Below, piece after piece: positions 29,988 through 40,846 of a DNA stretch of 60,000 bases. The position numbers were made by a program, and so were the translations under genes. Under the pieces are notes generated by a model, which was not told the origin of the DNA, did no database searches, and was given only the letters and a program-made list of their open reading frames with translations. Within the stretch, counting starts at the first letter, position 1. Every line of letters begins with the position of its first letter. The DNA comes from Takakia lepidozioides (lineage: Eukaryota > Streptophyta > Takakiopsida > Takakiales > Takakiaceae), in the NCBI GenBank assembly GCA_030704615.1, contig CM060732.1, forward strand, positions 9,488,001-9,548,000. Direction: 5' to 3'.

Positions 29988-31062
29988 GGAGCTGTCCGAA
30001 GATTCCATCAGCCGCTTGGTGGAAGCGGTGGTTGCCAAGACTTGCAAGGTAGACAACTACTCTTGTGAGTTGTATCAGGAGACTGGCCCCTTGCGTAAAT
30101 GAAGTCAGTTACTCTTCGTGAGTGGGATAATTTCCGGAACTAACGTGTCGCTGTTGGTGGACACAAGAGCGCCGCACTCCTTCATGACACCGGCAACGAC
30201 ACGGAAGCTGGGGCTCCCGACAAGTGATGTGGGGGCCTCTATTGAAGTGCGTTCTGTCAAAGGAGAACCACAACTGGCGACAAGGTTGGCATTCGATGTT
30301 CCTCTTCAGTTGGGGAGTTGGGATGGACGTGAGAACTTCACCATTTGCGAGATCAATGGAGTGGATCTCATTTTGGGGATGACCTTTTTGAGCAAATCCG
30401 GAGCGGTCATAGATGGCCACAAGAGAGTAGTCACGCTACCGTGTGGGGATGGTGGCAAAGTTTTACGGGTGTCGGAAACGCCCAACCGAGTGGGAGGGCA
30501 AATAAACTTGCTGACAGCAAAGGAGTGGGCCGTGGAGGAGCCACACGAACCCCAGTTTTTGCTTTACGTAAAACAAGTGGAAAGAGAAGTCGATAGGGAG
30601 CCGAGCCCAGATTGGATCAATGGGATCCTGGAGAAATATCAGGATGTGATGCCGGAGGATTTACCAAGCGGCTTGCCACCGTGAAGAGGAGTTGACCACA
30701 AGATAGAAGTGATACCGGGATCGGAGCCGCCTGCCAAGGCGGCCTACCGGTTGAGCCACAGAGAGTTGGTCGAACTGAAGGCCCAGCTCAAGGATCTAAT
30801 GTCAAAGGGGTACATCCAGCCGAGTATGTCACCTTACGGAGCCCCGGTGCTATTCGCAGACAAGAAGGATGGGACGCTGCGGATGTGTGTCAATTACAGG
30901 GCTCTGAATAAGGTGACTATAAAAAACCGGTACCCTTTGCCAAGGATCGACGACCTCTTCGATCGGTTGGCAGGAGCAAAGTATTTCAGCCAGATCGATT
31001 TGCGCTCAGATTACCATCAAATCCGAGTGGCGGAAGGAGATGAGAAGAAAACCGCGTGCAAG
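29988..31062 (+). pseudogene. Ty3-A gag end, protease and truncated RT
   Basis: The gag frame resumes with ELSEDSISRLVEAVVAKTC and stops at TGA 30100. The protease reads NVSLLVDTRAPHSFMTP, where the usual DSGA/DTGA active site has become DTRA. Next come [26 protein letters not shown], a TGA at 30682, then RT fingers and palm start ([50 protein letters not shown]). RT ends abruptly at about 31062, where LTR sequence begins, so the catalytic YxDD, RNase H and integrase are deleted. Confidence 0.88.
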
Positions 31063-31064
31063 AC

Positions 31065-31352
31065 GAGATAAGGGTGCAAGCCCGTTGGTGACAAAAAAAC
31101 TAGTGAGTAAGCGTGTGAGCCGGAAAGCGACCAAGGTGTGGGGAGCTGTTCCGGACTGCCAACAACCAAAGGGAATTTCCACTAGGCCCAAAGTGAGCGA
31201 TGGTCTTGTGGAGGAGCAAAGGGGGACCGTTATGTCCCAGTGAGCAGCCGAAGCTCCGAGTTGGCCCGGCGGCCAGTTTGAGAGTTAGGCGCGCGTATCA
31301 AAGCGAGTAACTATGACTTAAAGGGGAGCTTACCGAAGTGAGGTGCGCGACA
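31065..31352 (+). repeat. Ty3-A 3' LTR, 5'-truncated
   Basis: Matches the 5' LTR from about 10975 to its end, starting at GGGTGCAAGCCC and ending GCGCGACA before the CACAA duplication. The TATA-containing part is missing, consistent with one deletion from RT into the LTR. Confidence 0.85.
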
Positions 31353-31592
31353 CACAACATACGAATTGAGAACAATATGCTACCTTGAACCCTAAACCCT
31401 AAATTACACTAACATCACCTATACCAATGTCAATGAATATTTGATTTACCTATTCCTTGCATATTTCATGCATCATATATTTATTCTTCTCTATGTACTA
31501 ACATTTATAAATTGCAAAATTATTCCAGCAATATCAGAACCTTCAAAACCCAAAACCCTACCAAGTTATACAATGGAAATTAGATAATTTAC

Positions 31593-31765
31593 CTTTCGTG
31601 GGATCTTCTTTCCTTGAACATCATCTCGGTATCTAGATTGTTTGCACCGGGGACACGTGATAGCACGCTCATGGTCTCCATAGTACAAGGTCCGATCACA
31701 AGGACATGTTATGGATAATTTTGTAACCCATCCCCACTGAGTCAAGGACTTGTCTTGCCTCTTTT
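31593..31765 (-). pseudogene. CACTA-2 TNP2 transposase, upstream exon
   Basis: The minus strand reads RQVLDSVGMGYKI, then after a one-base shift CPCDRTLYYGDHERAITCPR and CKQSRYRDDVQGKKIPRK. This is the cysteine-rich N-terminal segment of TNP2 (a C-x-C...C-P-x-C-x-x-S-R-Y region). It ends at a GT donor (31591-31592). The remaining intron (31358-31590) and the part at 10438-10526 are the two sides of the Ty3-A insertion, after which the protein resumes at 10437. Telomere-like CCCTAAACCCTAAA at 31391 lies in this intron. Confidence 0.75.
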
Positions 31766-32363
31766 CTCAAGCGTGGCAGTTTTTGACTCTAAATGGGGGG
31801 CGAGGATGTAGTCTCCAATAGTGCAGCATGATTGCAGACATACCACATGTCGAATGTGGGGTCAGACAGTTTGTCCGGTTTGGGGAAGCTCCACATGTCC
31901 CTTGTACTTTGGGAACCATTCCAGATTTGGAGCCACCGGGTCTGTCCAACCACCCAGCATATTCGTAAGCGCCAAACACCACAAAAACGAGTTGTTGCCA
32001 CCACAATTTGGTTAAGAATGTATCACCTTTTCTGTTGCATCCACATAGGATGTGGCTAGACGATGGAGCTTCTCCAATGTCATCGTGGGCTTCAGAGCAC
32101 GGGAGTAGTGCTTCCCCACCTCTACCAGAAAGTCGGCACCAAGGGCGGGATCAGCTATGGCCACGTACTTTACCATCCGCGACTTGTACTTTATACGGGC
32201 CTACGATTCGAGTGTCGGGAGGGTTAGATTCTTCTCCTTTGACTCCATGTAGAACCTCCGCGCATGTGCCAAATCCTGCTGAATTTTCGTCTGTCAAGAA
32301 TGCGCACATAAGATTAGAGATCCTGCTCAACACTTTTTCTTCTATTGGGGGAGGAGAGACACA
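31766..32363. other. Region between CACTA-2 exon and the minus-strand gene
   Basis: On the minus strand short open pieces such as GADFLVEVGKHYSRALKP and LEKLHRLATSYVDATEKV (about 32000-32150) look coding and may be further exons of the upstream gene, but I could not place splice sites. Confidence 0.35.
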
Positions 32364-34084
32364 TTAGTTCAACAAAACAGTGAGGAGCTTTATCCGAAAT
32401 ATGTAGTCCACCATGGCATCCATGCTCAGCCTATACCAGGTTCTGTCTGCCTTTGCCTCCGACTTGCGCAGGAGGTCGGCACTGAGCGAATTGGCAAACT
32501 CTTGCACCCCCTGCTTCCCGACATCCTTCACTCGGAAGAGCATATGGGACAAGTTGGTGGCAATAAAGGCATTCTCAGTCACCCTGCAATGCCACATTTC
32601 CATCAAACAATACTGAAATGGGAATTTTCAACAAATATGAGGATTCGCAATGAAATGACTTACAATCGGATGGGTCCAAAAGCAAGAGGCGTTGTAACTT
32701 ACGAGTTGATGTCCGCCATTGCAGCTTTGAGAAGACTGCGATCTTTGGGCCCCGCAACCTTCAGCACAACACATTCCACGGCAAAATGCCAATTGAGGTC
32801 GTTGGGGTGGGCTTCGGCTATGTGCTCCATCCATGCCAGGAGGCGATGATTGCCGTCCCACACGTAAAACATCTTACCAGACAAGTGCTGGAAAAGAGGA
32901 TCAATAGCAATCGTTCTCTCGAACTCCTCATTTCGCCTTTGCCAATGGGGACCCCATTTGTCCACCTCATCGGAAGTGTGGGCACGGGAAGCTCCGTGGT
33001 CATTCTCAATGGAAACGTAAAACGCGGCAGACCCCATTCGATATCCATCCCGGAAAGAGAATTTCAGCTTGTCGATATCGCCTGGGAGGGCAGGTCTCAC
33101 CACCTGCAATGACACCAAGCGGCAAAGGGGAATCCGAAGCTTGGCCGGGTACACCATGCCCCCCAGCACCCTGCCAATGTTGCTGTGGGTTGCCTCCAAC
33201 ATCTTGGCAGCGGCCAACTTCATATCCGCCTCCGACATGACGTCTGCTGCAAAGGAGTTCTCCGGCAGCCCACCAGGACCGCCAAATCCAGCCTGTATGT
33301 TGCGGGTTTGGGGCCTGGGGATGTCCGGGAGGATGTCATCCTGGTCAGAAAGCTCCCTGTCGTCCTCCTCAACATGGTTAGCCACCGGCGAAACCACCTC
33401 GAGCACTCTCCCCGTCTGTACTGCCCTCTCCCCGGCTTCACCTGGCACAATCCGTGCTCTTTCTGGTGTTCTTTCCTCTCCTCCACTCTCCACCGTATGG
33501 GTAATTGCAGGGGCTGCTCTTGCCCGCGATGGTCTAACCGGTGTGTTACTGCCTCTTTGTGGTGTCTTGGAGGGATCCACCGTCTCTGTGCGTCCCTCGC
33601 TTACATTGGCATCTGTCATTTGGGCACCCCTGGCCTCTTCAGTGGCCTTTTCTCTTTCCTCCTGGCTAGCATTCTGTCCCGCCTGTTCTTTTGCCCTCTC
33701 TTTTGCCCTCTCACGGGCTTTCTGTTTCTTACTAGGGCTAGCAGCAGGGGAGCCCTCTAGGACGACCACCTTTGATTGAGGCGAACTGACACCCTCGCGC
33801 GCACTGCTTACTCCCCCCTCCGCAGCTCGTGACGGCTCTCTCGCCGGGGATTGCATGTGCATAGCTTTCTTCTTCTTCTTTGCGTGGGCGGGCCCTACTG
33901 CATGTGCATCAACAACCTCCATTGCCAGATCTGTTGTCCTCACGTCCTCACGCCCTTCACCTGCCATGCCGCCTGCACCAACCTCCCCAATGCCTATTCT
34001 GTCGTACTCTCGCTGCAGGTCCTCCCGTCCACCAACAAAAGGTTTAAGTTTGCCCTCTCGCCCCAAGTTGGGGGATTCAAACAT
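32364..34084 (-). CDS. Two-exon gene of unknown function with ParB-like DGNHR motif
   Basis: Exon 1 runs 34084-32703 and exon 2 runs 32583-32364. The intron (32584-32702, 119 bp) has a strong GTAAGT donor and a TTGCAG acceptor and preserves frame, giving 533 residues. I chose the ATG at 34084; the frame is open upstream to a stop near 34146, so an earlier exon is possible. Residues 1-270 are low-complexity, with KKKKK near 55 and an Ala/Glu/Arg/Lys-rich coiled-coil-like stretch near 110-150. The C-terminal half is globular (LRIPLCRLVSLQVVRPALPG, FYVWDGNHRLLAWMEHI). DGNHRLLAW resembles the DGNHR-type motif of ParB/sulfiredoxin-fold proteins, but this is weak. It could belong to CACTA-2 or be a host gene. 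No stops or shifts are seen, unusual in this window. Confidence 0.6.
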
Positions 34085-34114
34085 GCGATGAGTTGGAGCT
34101 GTCGATGATACCAC

Positions 34115-35070
34115 CAGCGTGCCGGGCTCGTCGTCACTCTGTCATTCCCAAAAATCGTGAGAACCAACATCGGTGCCAAAACCAGCATCGCAACGAGCAG
34201 CGCAACCACCATAGCAACAATCGTGGAACAACAATGAAAACAAAACAAGTTTAGGAAGTATGGAGTGCCATGGAACAACAATGAAAACAAATCCAACCAA
34301 TGCCTAAGAATGACATGCACAAGCAGCCTTCTCCAAAGCTGCCGGCTTTGCACACGCATTGCAAACTATGTAAGGTTCACTCAACCGGTAATATGAAACA
34401 CGATGAACAAATGATCAGGAATTCCATAAGACGGGAAAACAAGGTGAAATGTTTTGAAGGCATTTCATCTGCTCAGACATTCTTCTCAGCTCAGCATGGA
34501 TTTCCTTAATTTTTAACCACTCAGACCTTGATCATTCTTCGCAACAGCTCCTGCTTTTGCAATGCAACCATATGCTTCCAGCGATGCCAGGATGAAGATG
34601 CAAAAACAAAGCGAAACAACAAAGCGAAAGCAGAAGTGGCTTGCCTGAGAGTACTCGGCTTCAGTTGGCGCGGGTTGTGAGCAAGACACTAGAATCTCCT
34701 GCTGGAGCTTGAGTTTGGCCATGCGAGAGATTGGCCGTCATCCAAAGTACAAAGCTCTCAACTTCCGCCGCGGTCTGGATGTGGGGTCTCTCTTAGGAGA
34801 GCCACGCCCTTCAGGCGGCATAAGTCCCAGCCAAAAAGAAAAAAGATCTCAGTTTTTTGGGGTACATGCCTCGAATAGAAGTTAATCAGAGTTTAGCATC
34901 AGATTTAGGGTACGTATCGAGGAAGCAACCGCGGAATCCCTGTATCGCCAGCCCGAATCAAAACGGACGGAGGTGGACATTTAATGCCCAACTACGCAAT
35001 TAAATGTCGGATGAAGCCCTCCCTGTCGGATGAAATATGACGCAACACGGCCCCGAATTTCCAACGTAGA
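34115..35070. other. Probable upstream region of the minus-strand gene; no other gene
   Basis: No family motifs. Pyrimidine/purine-biased DNA with a minus-strand start region at its left edge. The right part contains the hairpin element at 34784 and leads into the palindromic satellite. Confidence 0.4.
34784..34832 (+). repeat. Hairpin element, possible distant relative of the 2681 element
   Basis: CTCTCTTAGGAGAG and CGCCCTTCAGGCG form two adjacent hairpins, followed by CATAAGTCCCAGCC and an A-rich tail. The order AGAGCCAC...GGCGGC recalls the AGAGCCAC...GCGGC of the elements at 2681 and 7454. No target duplication was identified. Confidence 0.4.
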
Positions 35071-35074
35071 GGTA

Positions 35075-35790
35075 ATTCGGAGCGCGGAAGGATGGGAATC
35101 CGGCGCCGGATTTCCATCCTGCAGGTAATTCGGAGCGCGGATAAATGGAAATCCGGCGCCGGATTTCCATCCGCCAGGTAGGGCGGCGGGCGAAATTTCC
35201 GTCACGCAGGTAATTCTGCGCGCGGATGGATGGAAATCCGGCGCCGGATTTCCATCCGCCAGGTAGGGCGGCGCGCCAAATTTCCGAAACGCAGGTAATT
35301 CTACGCGAGGATGGATGGAAACCCGGATTTCCATCCGCCAGGTAGGGCGGCGCGCCAAATTTTCGTCATGCAGGTAATTCGGAGCGCCGCAGGATGGAAA
35401 TTCGGCGCCGAATTTCCATCCAGCAGGTAACTCGGATCGCTGGCGGATAGAAATTCGGCGCCGAATTTCCATCCGCCAGGTAAGTCTAACCGCCAAATTA
35501 CCATCCTGCAGGTAATTTTGCGCGCGGATGGATGGAAATCCGGCGCCGGATTTCCATCCACCAGGAAGGGCGGCGCGCCAAATTTTCGTCATGCAGGTAA
35601 TTCGGAGCGCCACAGGATGGAAATTCGGCGCCGAATTTCCATCCTGCAGGTAATTTCAAGCGCCTAATTTCCGCCATGCAGGTAATTCGGAGCCCGGATG
35701 GATGGAAATTCGGCGCCGAATTTCCATTCGCCAGGTAAGTCTAAGCGCCGAATGACCATCCTACAGGTAATTCTGAGCGTGGCCGCTTGG
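35075..35790. repeat. Satellite of perfect palindromes centred on GGCGCC (type A)
   Basis: At least nine palindromes, each a half-site such as GGATGGAAATTCGGC or GGATGGAAATCCGGC joined directly to its exact complement, are spaced 55-90 bp apart. Linkers contain GCAGGTAATTCGGAGCGC or CCAGGTAGGGCGGCGCGCC. Two perfect 30-bp examples are 35392-35421 and 35615-35644. One unit (near 35310) has lost the central GGCGCC. Long minus-strand open frames here arise only from the repeat. Confidence 0.92.
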
Positions 35791-35879
35791 TTTTTCGGAG
35801 AAAAACACAGTAAACTGTTAGTTTTGTGGCTGAAGTCCACTTTTAGACACGTTTTTCATGGACTCCTCGACTGCTAGAG

Positions 35880-36246
35880 GAAAATCGGAACGGCCCCGGA
35901 TGGAAATTCGGCGCCATTTTTCCATCCTGGGAGGTTTTTATATCGTCCAGTTTTCGGCCTCACCACCCGACCGGACTTCCTTTGATGGGGCCCGGATGGA
36001 AATTCGGCGCCGAATTTCCATCCGGGGGATGCTCTCTGTCGGACAGGTGCCGTCCTCTCCGCCCGAGGCGACTTCATCCGGGCGTCCCCTGTTGGATATT
36101 CGGTGCCGAATTTCCGTCCGGGGGTTGAAATGTGACGGCCAGGTGCCGGCCTCTCCCCCCTCCCCGACTGCATCCGAACAGGAAATTCGGCGCCGTTTTT
36201 CCATCCTGGAAGGTTTTTATGTCGACCAGTTTTCGGCCTGACCCCC
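35880..36246. repeat. Palindromic satellite (type B), left part
   Basis: A longer unit of about 285 bp containing three palindromes or near-palindromes (for example 35994-36023, perfect over 30 bp) joined by linkers with GACAGGTGCCG, TTGAAATGTGACGGCC and TCGACCAGTTTTCGGCC. It is interrupted at 36246 by Ty3-C and resumes at 49515. Confidence 0.9.
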
Positions 36247-37177
36247 TGTTAGAGGGCTGCTTGGGACTTAGACGCTTTTACGGGATCTGTGGGGTACCCT
36301 TAATTTTTACACAGACTGAGACCAACAGGAGCCTTAGGGGTGACAGCAACAGGCTTTAGGGGGGAGATACACAGCCCGACACAGTCCATCACAGCCCGAC
36401 ACAGCCGTCACAGCCCGTCACAGTCCAACACAGCCAGTCACAGCCCGATACAGCCACCACAGCTTCGCACAGCCCTACACAGCCCGACACAGCCAGTCAC
36501 AGCCCGCCACAGCCTGATACAACCAGTCACAGCTCGGCACAGCTGGGGGACAGTTATCATTGGCAGGGAACAACGGTGGGGAACGACATCTGAAAAAGGA
36601 ACGTGTACTACAGGGATGACGGTTAGTTAGGAAAGCGGTTAGAACAGCTTGTAGGTAGAAAAAGCGAAGAGCGGGGACGTCTAAAAATCACTTCTGGGTG
36701 GAGGACTTCTGACATCAGGGCTTGGAAATAGAGGGGAGAGCACATCTCTGAGTGGAAAGATGAAGAGCACGGAGTAGGAGAAGTGACGATCTGTTGTTAC
36801 TTGATGAATGTAAGCTGTAGAATTGTAATGTAGAGTAGATTAGAGACACCATGGCTTCAGCCTGATACTTGATAGATATTAATTTGATACATACTTCATA
36901 CTCACACTGTGTAGAGAGACCTGAGTGAAGCTGTGGAATGAATGGATGGAACTTGATAGATTTATGAAGCAAACTGATACTTAATTGCAGATAGTAAGGT
37001 AACTCGCTAACATGAATGCGGGAAGGAGTACAAATAGGAAACACCCCCATGATACACTAGCTGTAGGTCATGACTGATTGTTCTGAGCGGGCTGAGTGCT
37101 TAGAGATTTCCAACTCTTCTATCTTGGAGTTCCCACCTCGGATAGCGAAGGGATGGGTGAGTAAAAGCCGCTCGACA
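36247..37177 (+). repeat. Ty3-C 5' LTR
   Basis: Starts TGTTAGAGGGCTGC and ends AAAAGCCGCTCGACA. It contains a CACAGCC array (36370-36540). Closely matches the 3' LTR, the main difference being the number of CACAGCC units. Confidence 0.93.
36370..36540. repeat. CACAGCC minisatellite in Ty3-C 5' LTR
   Basis: About seventeen units of the 10-mer CACAGCCCGA/CACAGCCAGT with few interruptions. The 3' LTR has fewer units (48750-48880), so the array changes length between LTRs of one element. Confidence 0.9.
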
Positions 37178-37197
37178 TTTGGCGACCATACTGGGGA
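37178..37197 (+). other. Ty3-C primer-binding site
   Basis: TTTGGCGACCATACTGGGGA directly follows the LTR. Its TGGCG-n-GGGGA form resembles the TGGCGCCGTTGCCGGGGA site used by many Athila/Tat elements. I cannot name the tRNA with confidence. Confidence 0.7.
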
Positions 37198-37788
37198 ACT
37201 GGGTCATGAACAACCAGATGTAACAGACATCTAGTGGGATCATGGTGGATGGAGAATTAAAGAATTTGATGTGAATCAAATTCCCTGTGAAACTGAGAAG
37301 GAAAGATTGTCCAAATGATTCTTTCAGAGGTTCTTGGAATTGCCAGACGGGTGTAAAGAAAACATTTTTAAAAGAGTGCATGATGCTGACCCTGAATGGG
37401 GTCTGGAGAAAGGAGTGATAAAGATTTATCAGCTGGCCTGTAGAGGAAGAGCTTTGGTTACCAACACAAGTTTATGTGATAGCATTGCTATCCATTAAGC
37501 GAGTAGAGTTTGAAGGCTGGGAGGAAAGAAAGGTGAATGTTTATACTCATATGCATGAAGAGCTTGTACTGGTAAAGAATTGGATTCCAAAGGATATTTT
37601 GTGGATCAAACTCACACCAAGAACAGCTTTCCAGACTTGTTTGCCATATGGTTATATGGTAATGAAGACTTCTAGTATAGCCAAGGGTGCCTTGAAGCTT
37701 GAAAGAAACCCAGGCATATACGAGAGATATTACAAAAGAGAGTTTTGGTTATTGCCACATTAAAAGAAATGAAAGACATGGGACATGA
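37198..37788 (+). other. Ty3-C leader with a 95-codon open frame
   Basis: The leader holds an open frame at 37476-37763 (VEFEGWEERKVNVYTHMHEE, then PRTAFQTCLPYGYMVMKT) that looks coding in composition and may be the start of gag before a frame break. The start of this leader is duplicated in the rearranged copy at 58196-58336. Confidence 0.45.
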
Positions 37789-40138
37789 GTGATGAAAGAG
37801 AAAGCTAGACTCCAGAGATATTCAGCAAAAAGAGAAAGCTCTCTGAAAGCTAATTATCCATATCTTTGGGAGAGAGGAATAGACATAGGGGAATCATCTG
37901 GACCTCTCACACCATTAAGATCAGAGAGTACATCACCCATACCGGAAGAACTAGAGTTGGATGTCACTCCTTCTTTTTCTTTGCAAGAAAGATTAAGGGA
38001 ATTGGTACGGGAAGAAGATCAATCACGAGGTGAAAGATCTGAGGTACATCCCTGGATAAAAGATTTGACAGAAATCTTTGATAAGAGTTGGCATGGAACA
38101 CCAAAAGCAGGAACTCCAGTTTCTGAAGCAGAGGGTGAAGAAGGAGGAGAGGATGTGGCAGAGCCAATGGAGAGTTCAGACTCTCCAACACCATTGCAGT
38201 TGAGTTACATGAGTGAAGAAGAAACCCAAGGGCAGAACTTGGAGGATGAAAATAGAGAGAAGTTGGAAGAGGAAGAGTATGAAGAAGTAGACCCAACAGC
38301 TGAGGTTGAGACTACAACCAGGACATCCCAACCCGTTGGACCTGGATCAAGTGGAGCACTTGGATCACAGGCCAACGAAGGTGTCGGCTCAGGGGGATCA
38401 GGCGGGCTGCCTGGATCTGGCTCTGGGGGACAGAGAGTGTGGGAAGTAGTGCAACTGGAGCTGGGAATACTGTGAATATCGTGGGGCCAGTAGCAGGGAG
38501 TGCTCAGGGGCCACCACTTGGTGGAAGATCCACCACAACTACAATAGGTCCTCAAGGACCAGCACCAGCAAGGGTGTCAGCACCTGTCAGTGGGCAGAAG
38601 GAAGGGCCACAGATGGCGTTACAACCAACACGGGCAAAACCACCTTTTCCAATATATTCAGGAAAAGGGGATCCCGATGTACACATTAGCCAATTTGAGC
38701 ACATGTGTATATGAACAATGAGAATGGCGATGATGCCAAGATGAGATTGTTTCCTTGTTCACTTATCAAGAAAGCAAGTGAATGGTATGCAAGATTCCCT
38801 GATAATCATTTCCTAACCTGGAATGGCTTGAATACAGCATTCCGAAATAGGTTCAGGACAAGTAAAACTGAGGATGAAGTGTATGGAAGTTTACAACAGT
38901 TAAAGCAAAAAAAGCATGAAACTGTTGAGGAGTATATGGAAAAGATGGAATTGATGATGAAAAAGCTGGGTGTTGTACCAGCACCAGGTTTACAGAAGAC
39001 TTGGTTTGTGAGTGGACTACGACTAGAGTTGCAGAAGAAAGTGGATATGTTACCCCATAATACAGTGGAGGAGGCATTTGAAACTGCAAACAGAATTGAG
39101 CAATTGGGAATGCTCAGGAGAGAGAAAAGGGATGATGAGGACTCTGAGGATGAGTCAGATGAAGAAGAAGAGCAAGAACTGAAAAGGAAGAGTAAGAGAA
39201 AGGAGAAGTTGAAGAGGGATAACTATGATAAAAGATTAGAAGAAATCTTGAAGAAGTATGCCACAGAGGCTGCAACACATTGGAGGAAGGGTGTTTGGTG
39301 TGCAAAGTGCCAGAATGAAGGCCATACCACCACTGAATGCCACATGAAGGAGAAATATTGTATCATCTGTAAGATGGATAACCATTCTACTGAGAATTGT
39401 TACTACAACAGAAGGACAGCTGCAAGAGAACCTAGGCAAGTAAAGGTGCATCAAGTGCAGCCCCAGCCAAGAAGAAACAGTGATCAGGACCACTATGGTA
39501 GGCCTGGTGGTTATAACAATGGCATGGAAGGGAGAGGGAATCCAAGAGGGAATTACCAAGGAAATTCCAGAGGCAACTATCAGGGTAATCCAAGGGGGAA
39601 TTACTTGCCAGGGAATCAGGATTACAGAAATAATCCAAGAGCAGACCAAGGGCGAGGACCCAATGGTGAAGAACTGTGTTACTATTGTAATCAGCCAGGA
39701 CATCGCAAGGCAGCCTGTTCATTCTGGATTAGACACCAGAATGAGATGAGAGCTCCTGTGAATGAGGGGCCAGTGGTGGCAGCTCACATGGTTAGGCCAT
39801 GTGTTGTACCAGAGGTAAGTACAATGATAGTAACAAGAAGCAAAGCCAAACTAATACCTCCAGTAGTTGAGGAAGATGATGATAATGAAGATGGTAGTGA
39901 TATGCCTGAAGATGATGAGGCTTGGGGAGATGAGAAGGAACTGCACAAGGAAGTGGCAGATACCATAAGGGAAATGCAGAAGAGTACTGATATTCCTGTG
40001 GTAGATTCCTCTGATTCTGATGGAGAAGAAGAAGTGAGTGAGGACGAAAGGAAGAAAGAAGCTGCAGACATGCAAAGTAATGAAGGGACTTTGGCTGAAG
40101 TGATATGCCAGACCAGAGCAGAGATTACCATTGGATAG
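37789..40138 (+). pseudogene. Ty3-C gag with three zinc knuckles
   Basis: Three frame segments (37789-38440, 38439-38710 and 38705-40138) are joined by single-base shifts near 38437 and 38707. The first part is acidic and Ser/Gly-rich. The gag domain follows (PFPIYSGKGDPDVHISQFEH, LIKKASEWYARFPDNHFLTW, FRNRFRTSKTEDEVYGSLQQ), then CAKCQNEGHTTTEC, CIICKMDNHSTENC and CYYCNQPGHRKAAC, all CX2CX4HX4C nucleic-acid-binding knuckles, with a Gly/Asn/Arg-rich repeat (NPRGNYQGNSRGNYQGN) between the second and third. The tail is acidic. It ends at TAG 40136, in frame with protease, so a stop-readthrough arrangement is possible. Confidence 0.9.
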
Positions 40139-40141
40139 CTA

Positions 40142-40837
40142 TTGGCTGTGGCACCTTATTGTAGACACAGGCTGTATCAAGCAATCAATCAAATTGCCCA
40201 GGAGACAGGAAACACAGACCTAAACAGCAAGGTGACCAATTATAATGTGAAGCCGGAAGGGCGAGAAACAGTCATGGACTTTGATGATTCTATGGCAGTA
40301 ATCCAATTGAGAATTGGAAGCACAGAACTAACTGATGTACTGATAGATGGAGGCTCTGGAGTAAATGTCATGACAGACCAATTAAGGAAGAAGCTTGGTC
40401 TAAGTAACATGAAACCAGCCCCATTTACAGTAACAATGGCAGATCAAAGAAGTGTACAGCCATTGGGATTGATAAGAGGAGTTAAGATACAGATACAAAA
40501 GATGATCTTTATGATCACAGTAACTGTGTTGAAGATGGATGAAGTCATGGAGGCTTACTCCTTATTATTGGGACGTCCGTGGTTGAAACAGGCCAGGGTA
40601 TTCCATGACAGGAATTCTCAGTTACTAACTGTGCATAATGGGATGCACGAGATACAAATTACCACTAAGAAATCTAGTAGATTACCTGCTACAAGAAGAC
40701 CTCGAGGGGTCAGAGAGTATGACTGGAGGGGAGGACTGGATGAGGAGCAGGAAGCTACCCTGTTCGATGCACACCCAGAGTGGGAGCAGGTTGCAGAGAT
40801 GCGGCTGGAAGGCCTAAGTTGTTTAAGAAGTATCTGA
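40142..40837 (+). pseudogene. Ty3-C aspartic protease
   Basis: In the same frame as gag. The active site is VLIDGGSGVNVMTD (Asp codon 40346), the DGGS form found in Tat/Athila-type elements. The expected C-terminal ALLLGRPWL-like strand appears as AYSLLLGRPWLKQA. It ends at TGA 40835. The related fragment at 52104-52792 has TGT there, so the stop is a private mutation of this copy. Confidence 0.88.
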
Positions 40838-40846
40838 TGTGGTGTA

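Larger units (their letters stand above)
10532..31352 (+). mobile_element. Ty3-A, Ty3/gypsy LTR retrotransposon interrupted by CACTA-1
   Basis: Limits are set by a 5-bp target duplication CACAA (10527-10531 and 31353-31357) and by LTR ends TGTCGCGG and GCGCGACA. Inside are a 5' LTR, a primer-binding site, gag, protease and the start of RT, then a truncated 3' LTR. CACTA-1 (12413-29984) separates gag from protease. Without it the element is only about 3.2 kb, because most of RT, RNase H, integrase and the start of the 3' LTR were lost in one deletion (junction near 31063). It inserted in an intron of the CACTA-2 TNP2 gene. Confidence 0.88.

Noticed and set aside
31391-31404. CCCTAAACCCTAAA as a telomere remnant
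   Set aside because: Only two units, inside a transposase intron; chance or intron composition is enough.
34981-36204. Open frames up to 210 codons on the minus strand (repeating GAEFPS/RRISIR peptides), with similar ones at 49438-50134
   Set aside because: They arise from the palindromic satellite and occur on both strands; no non-repetitive protein signal.
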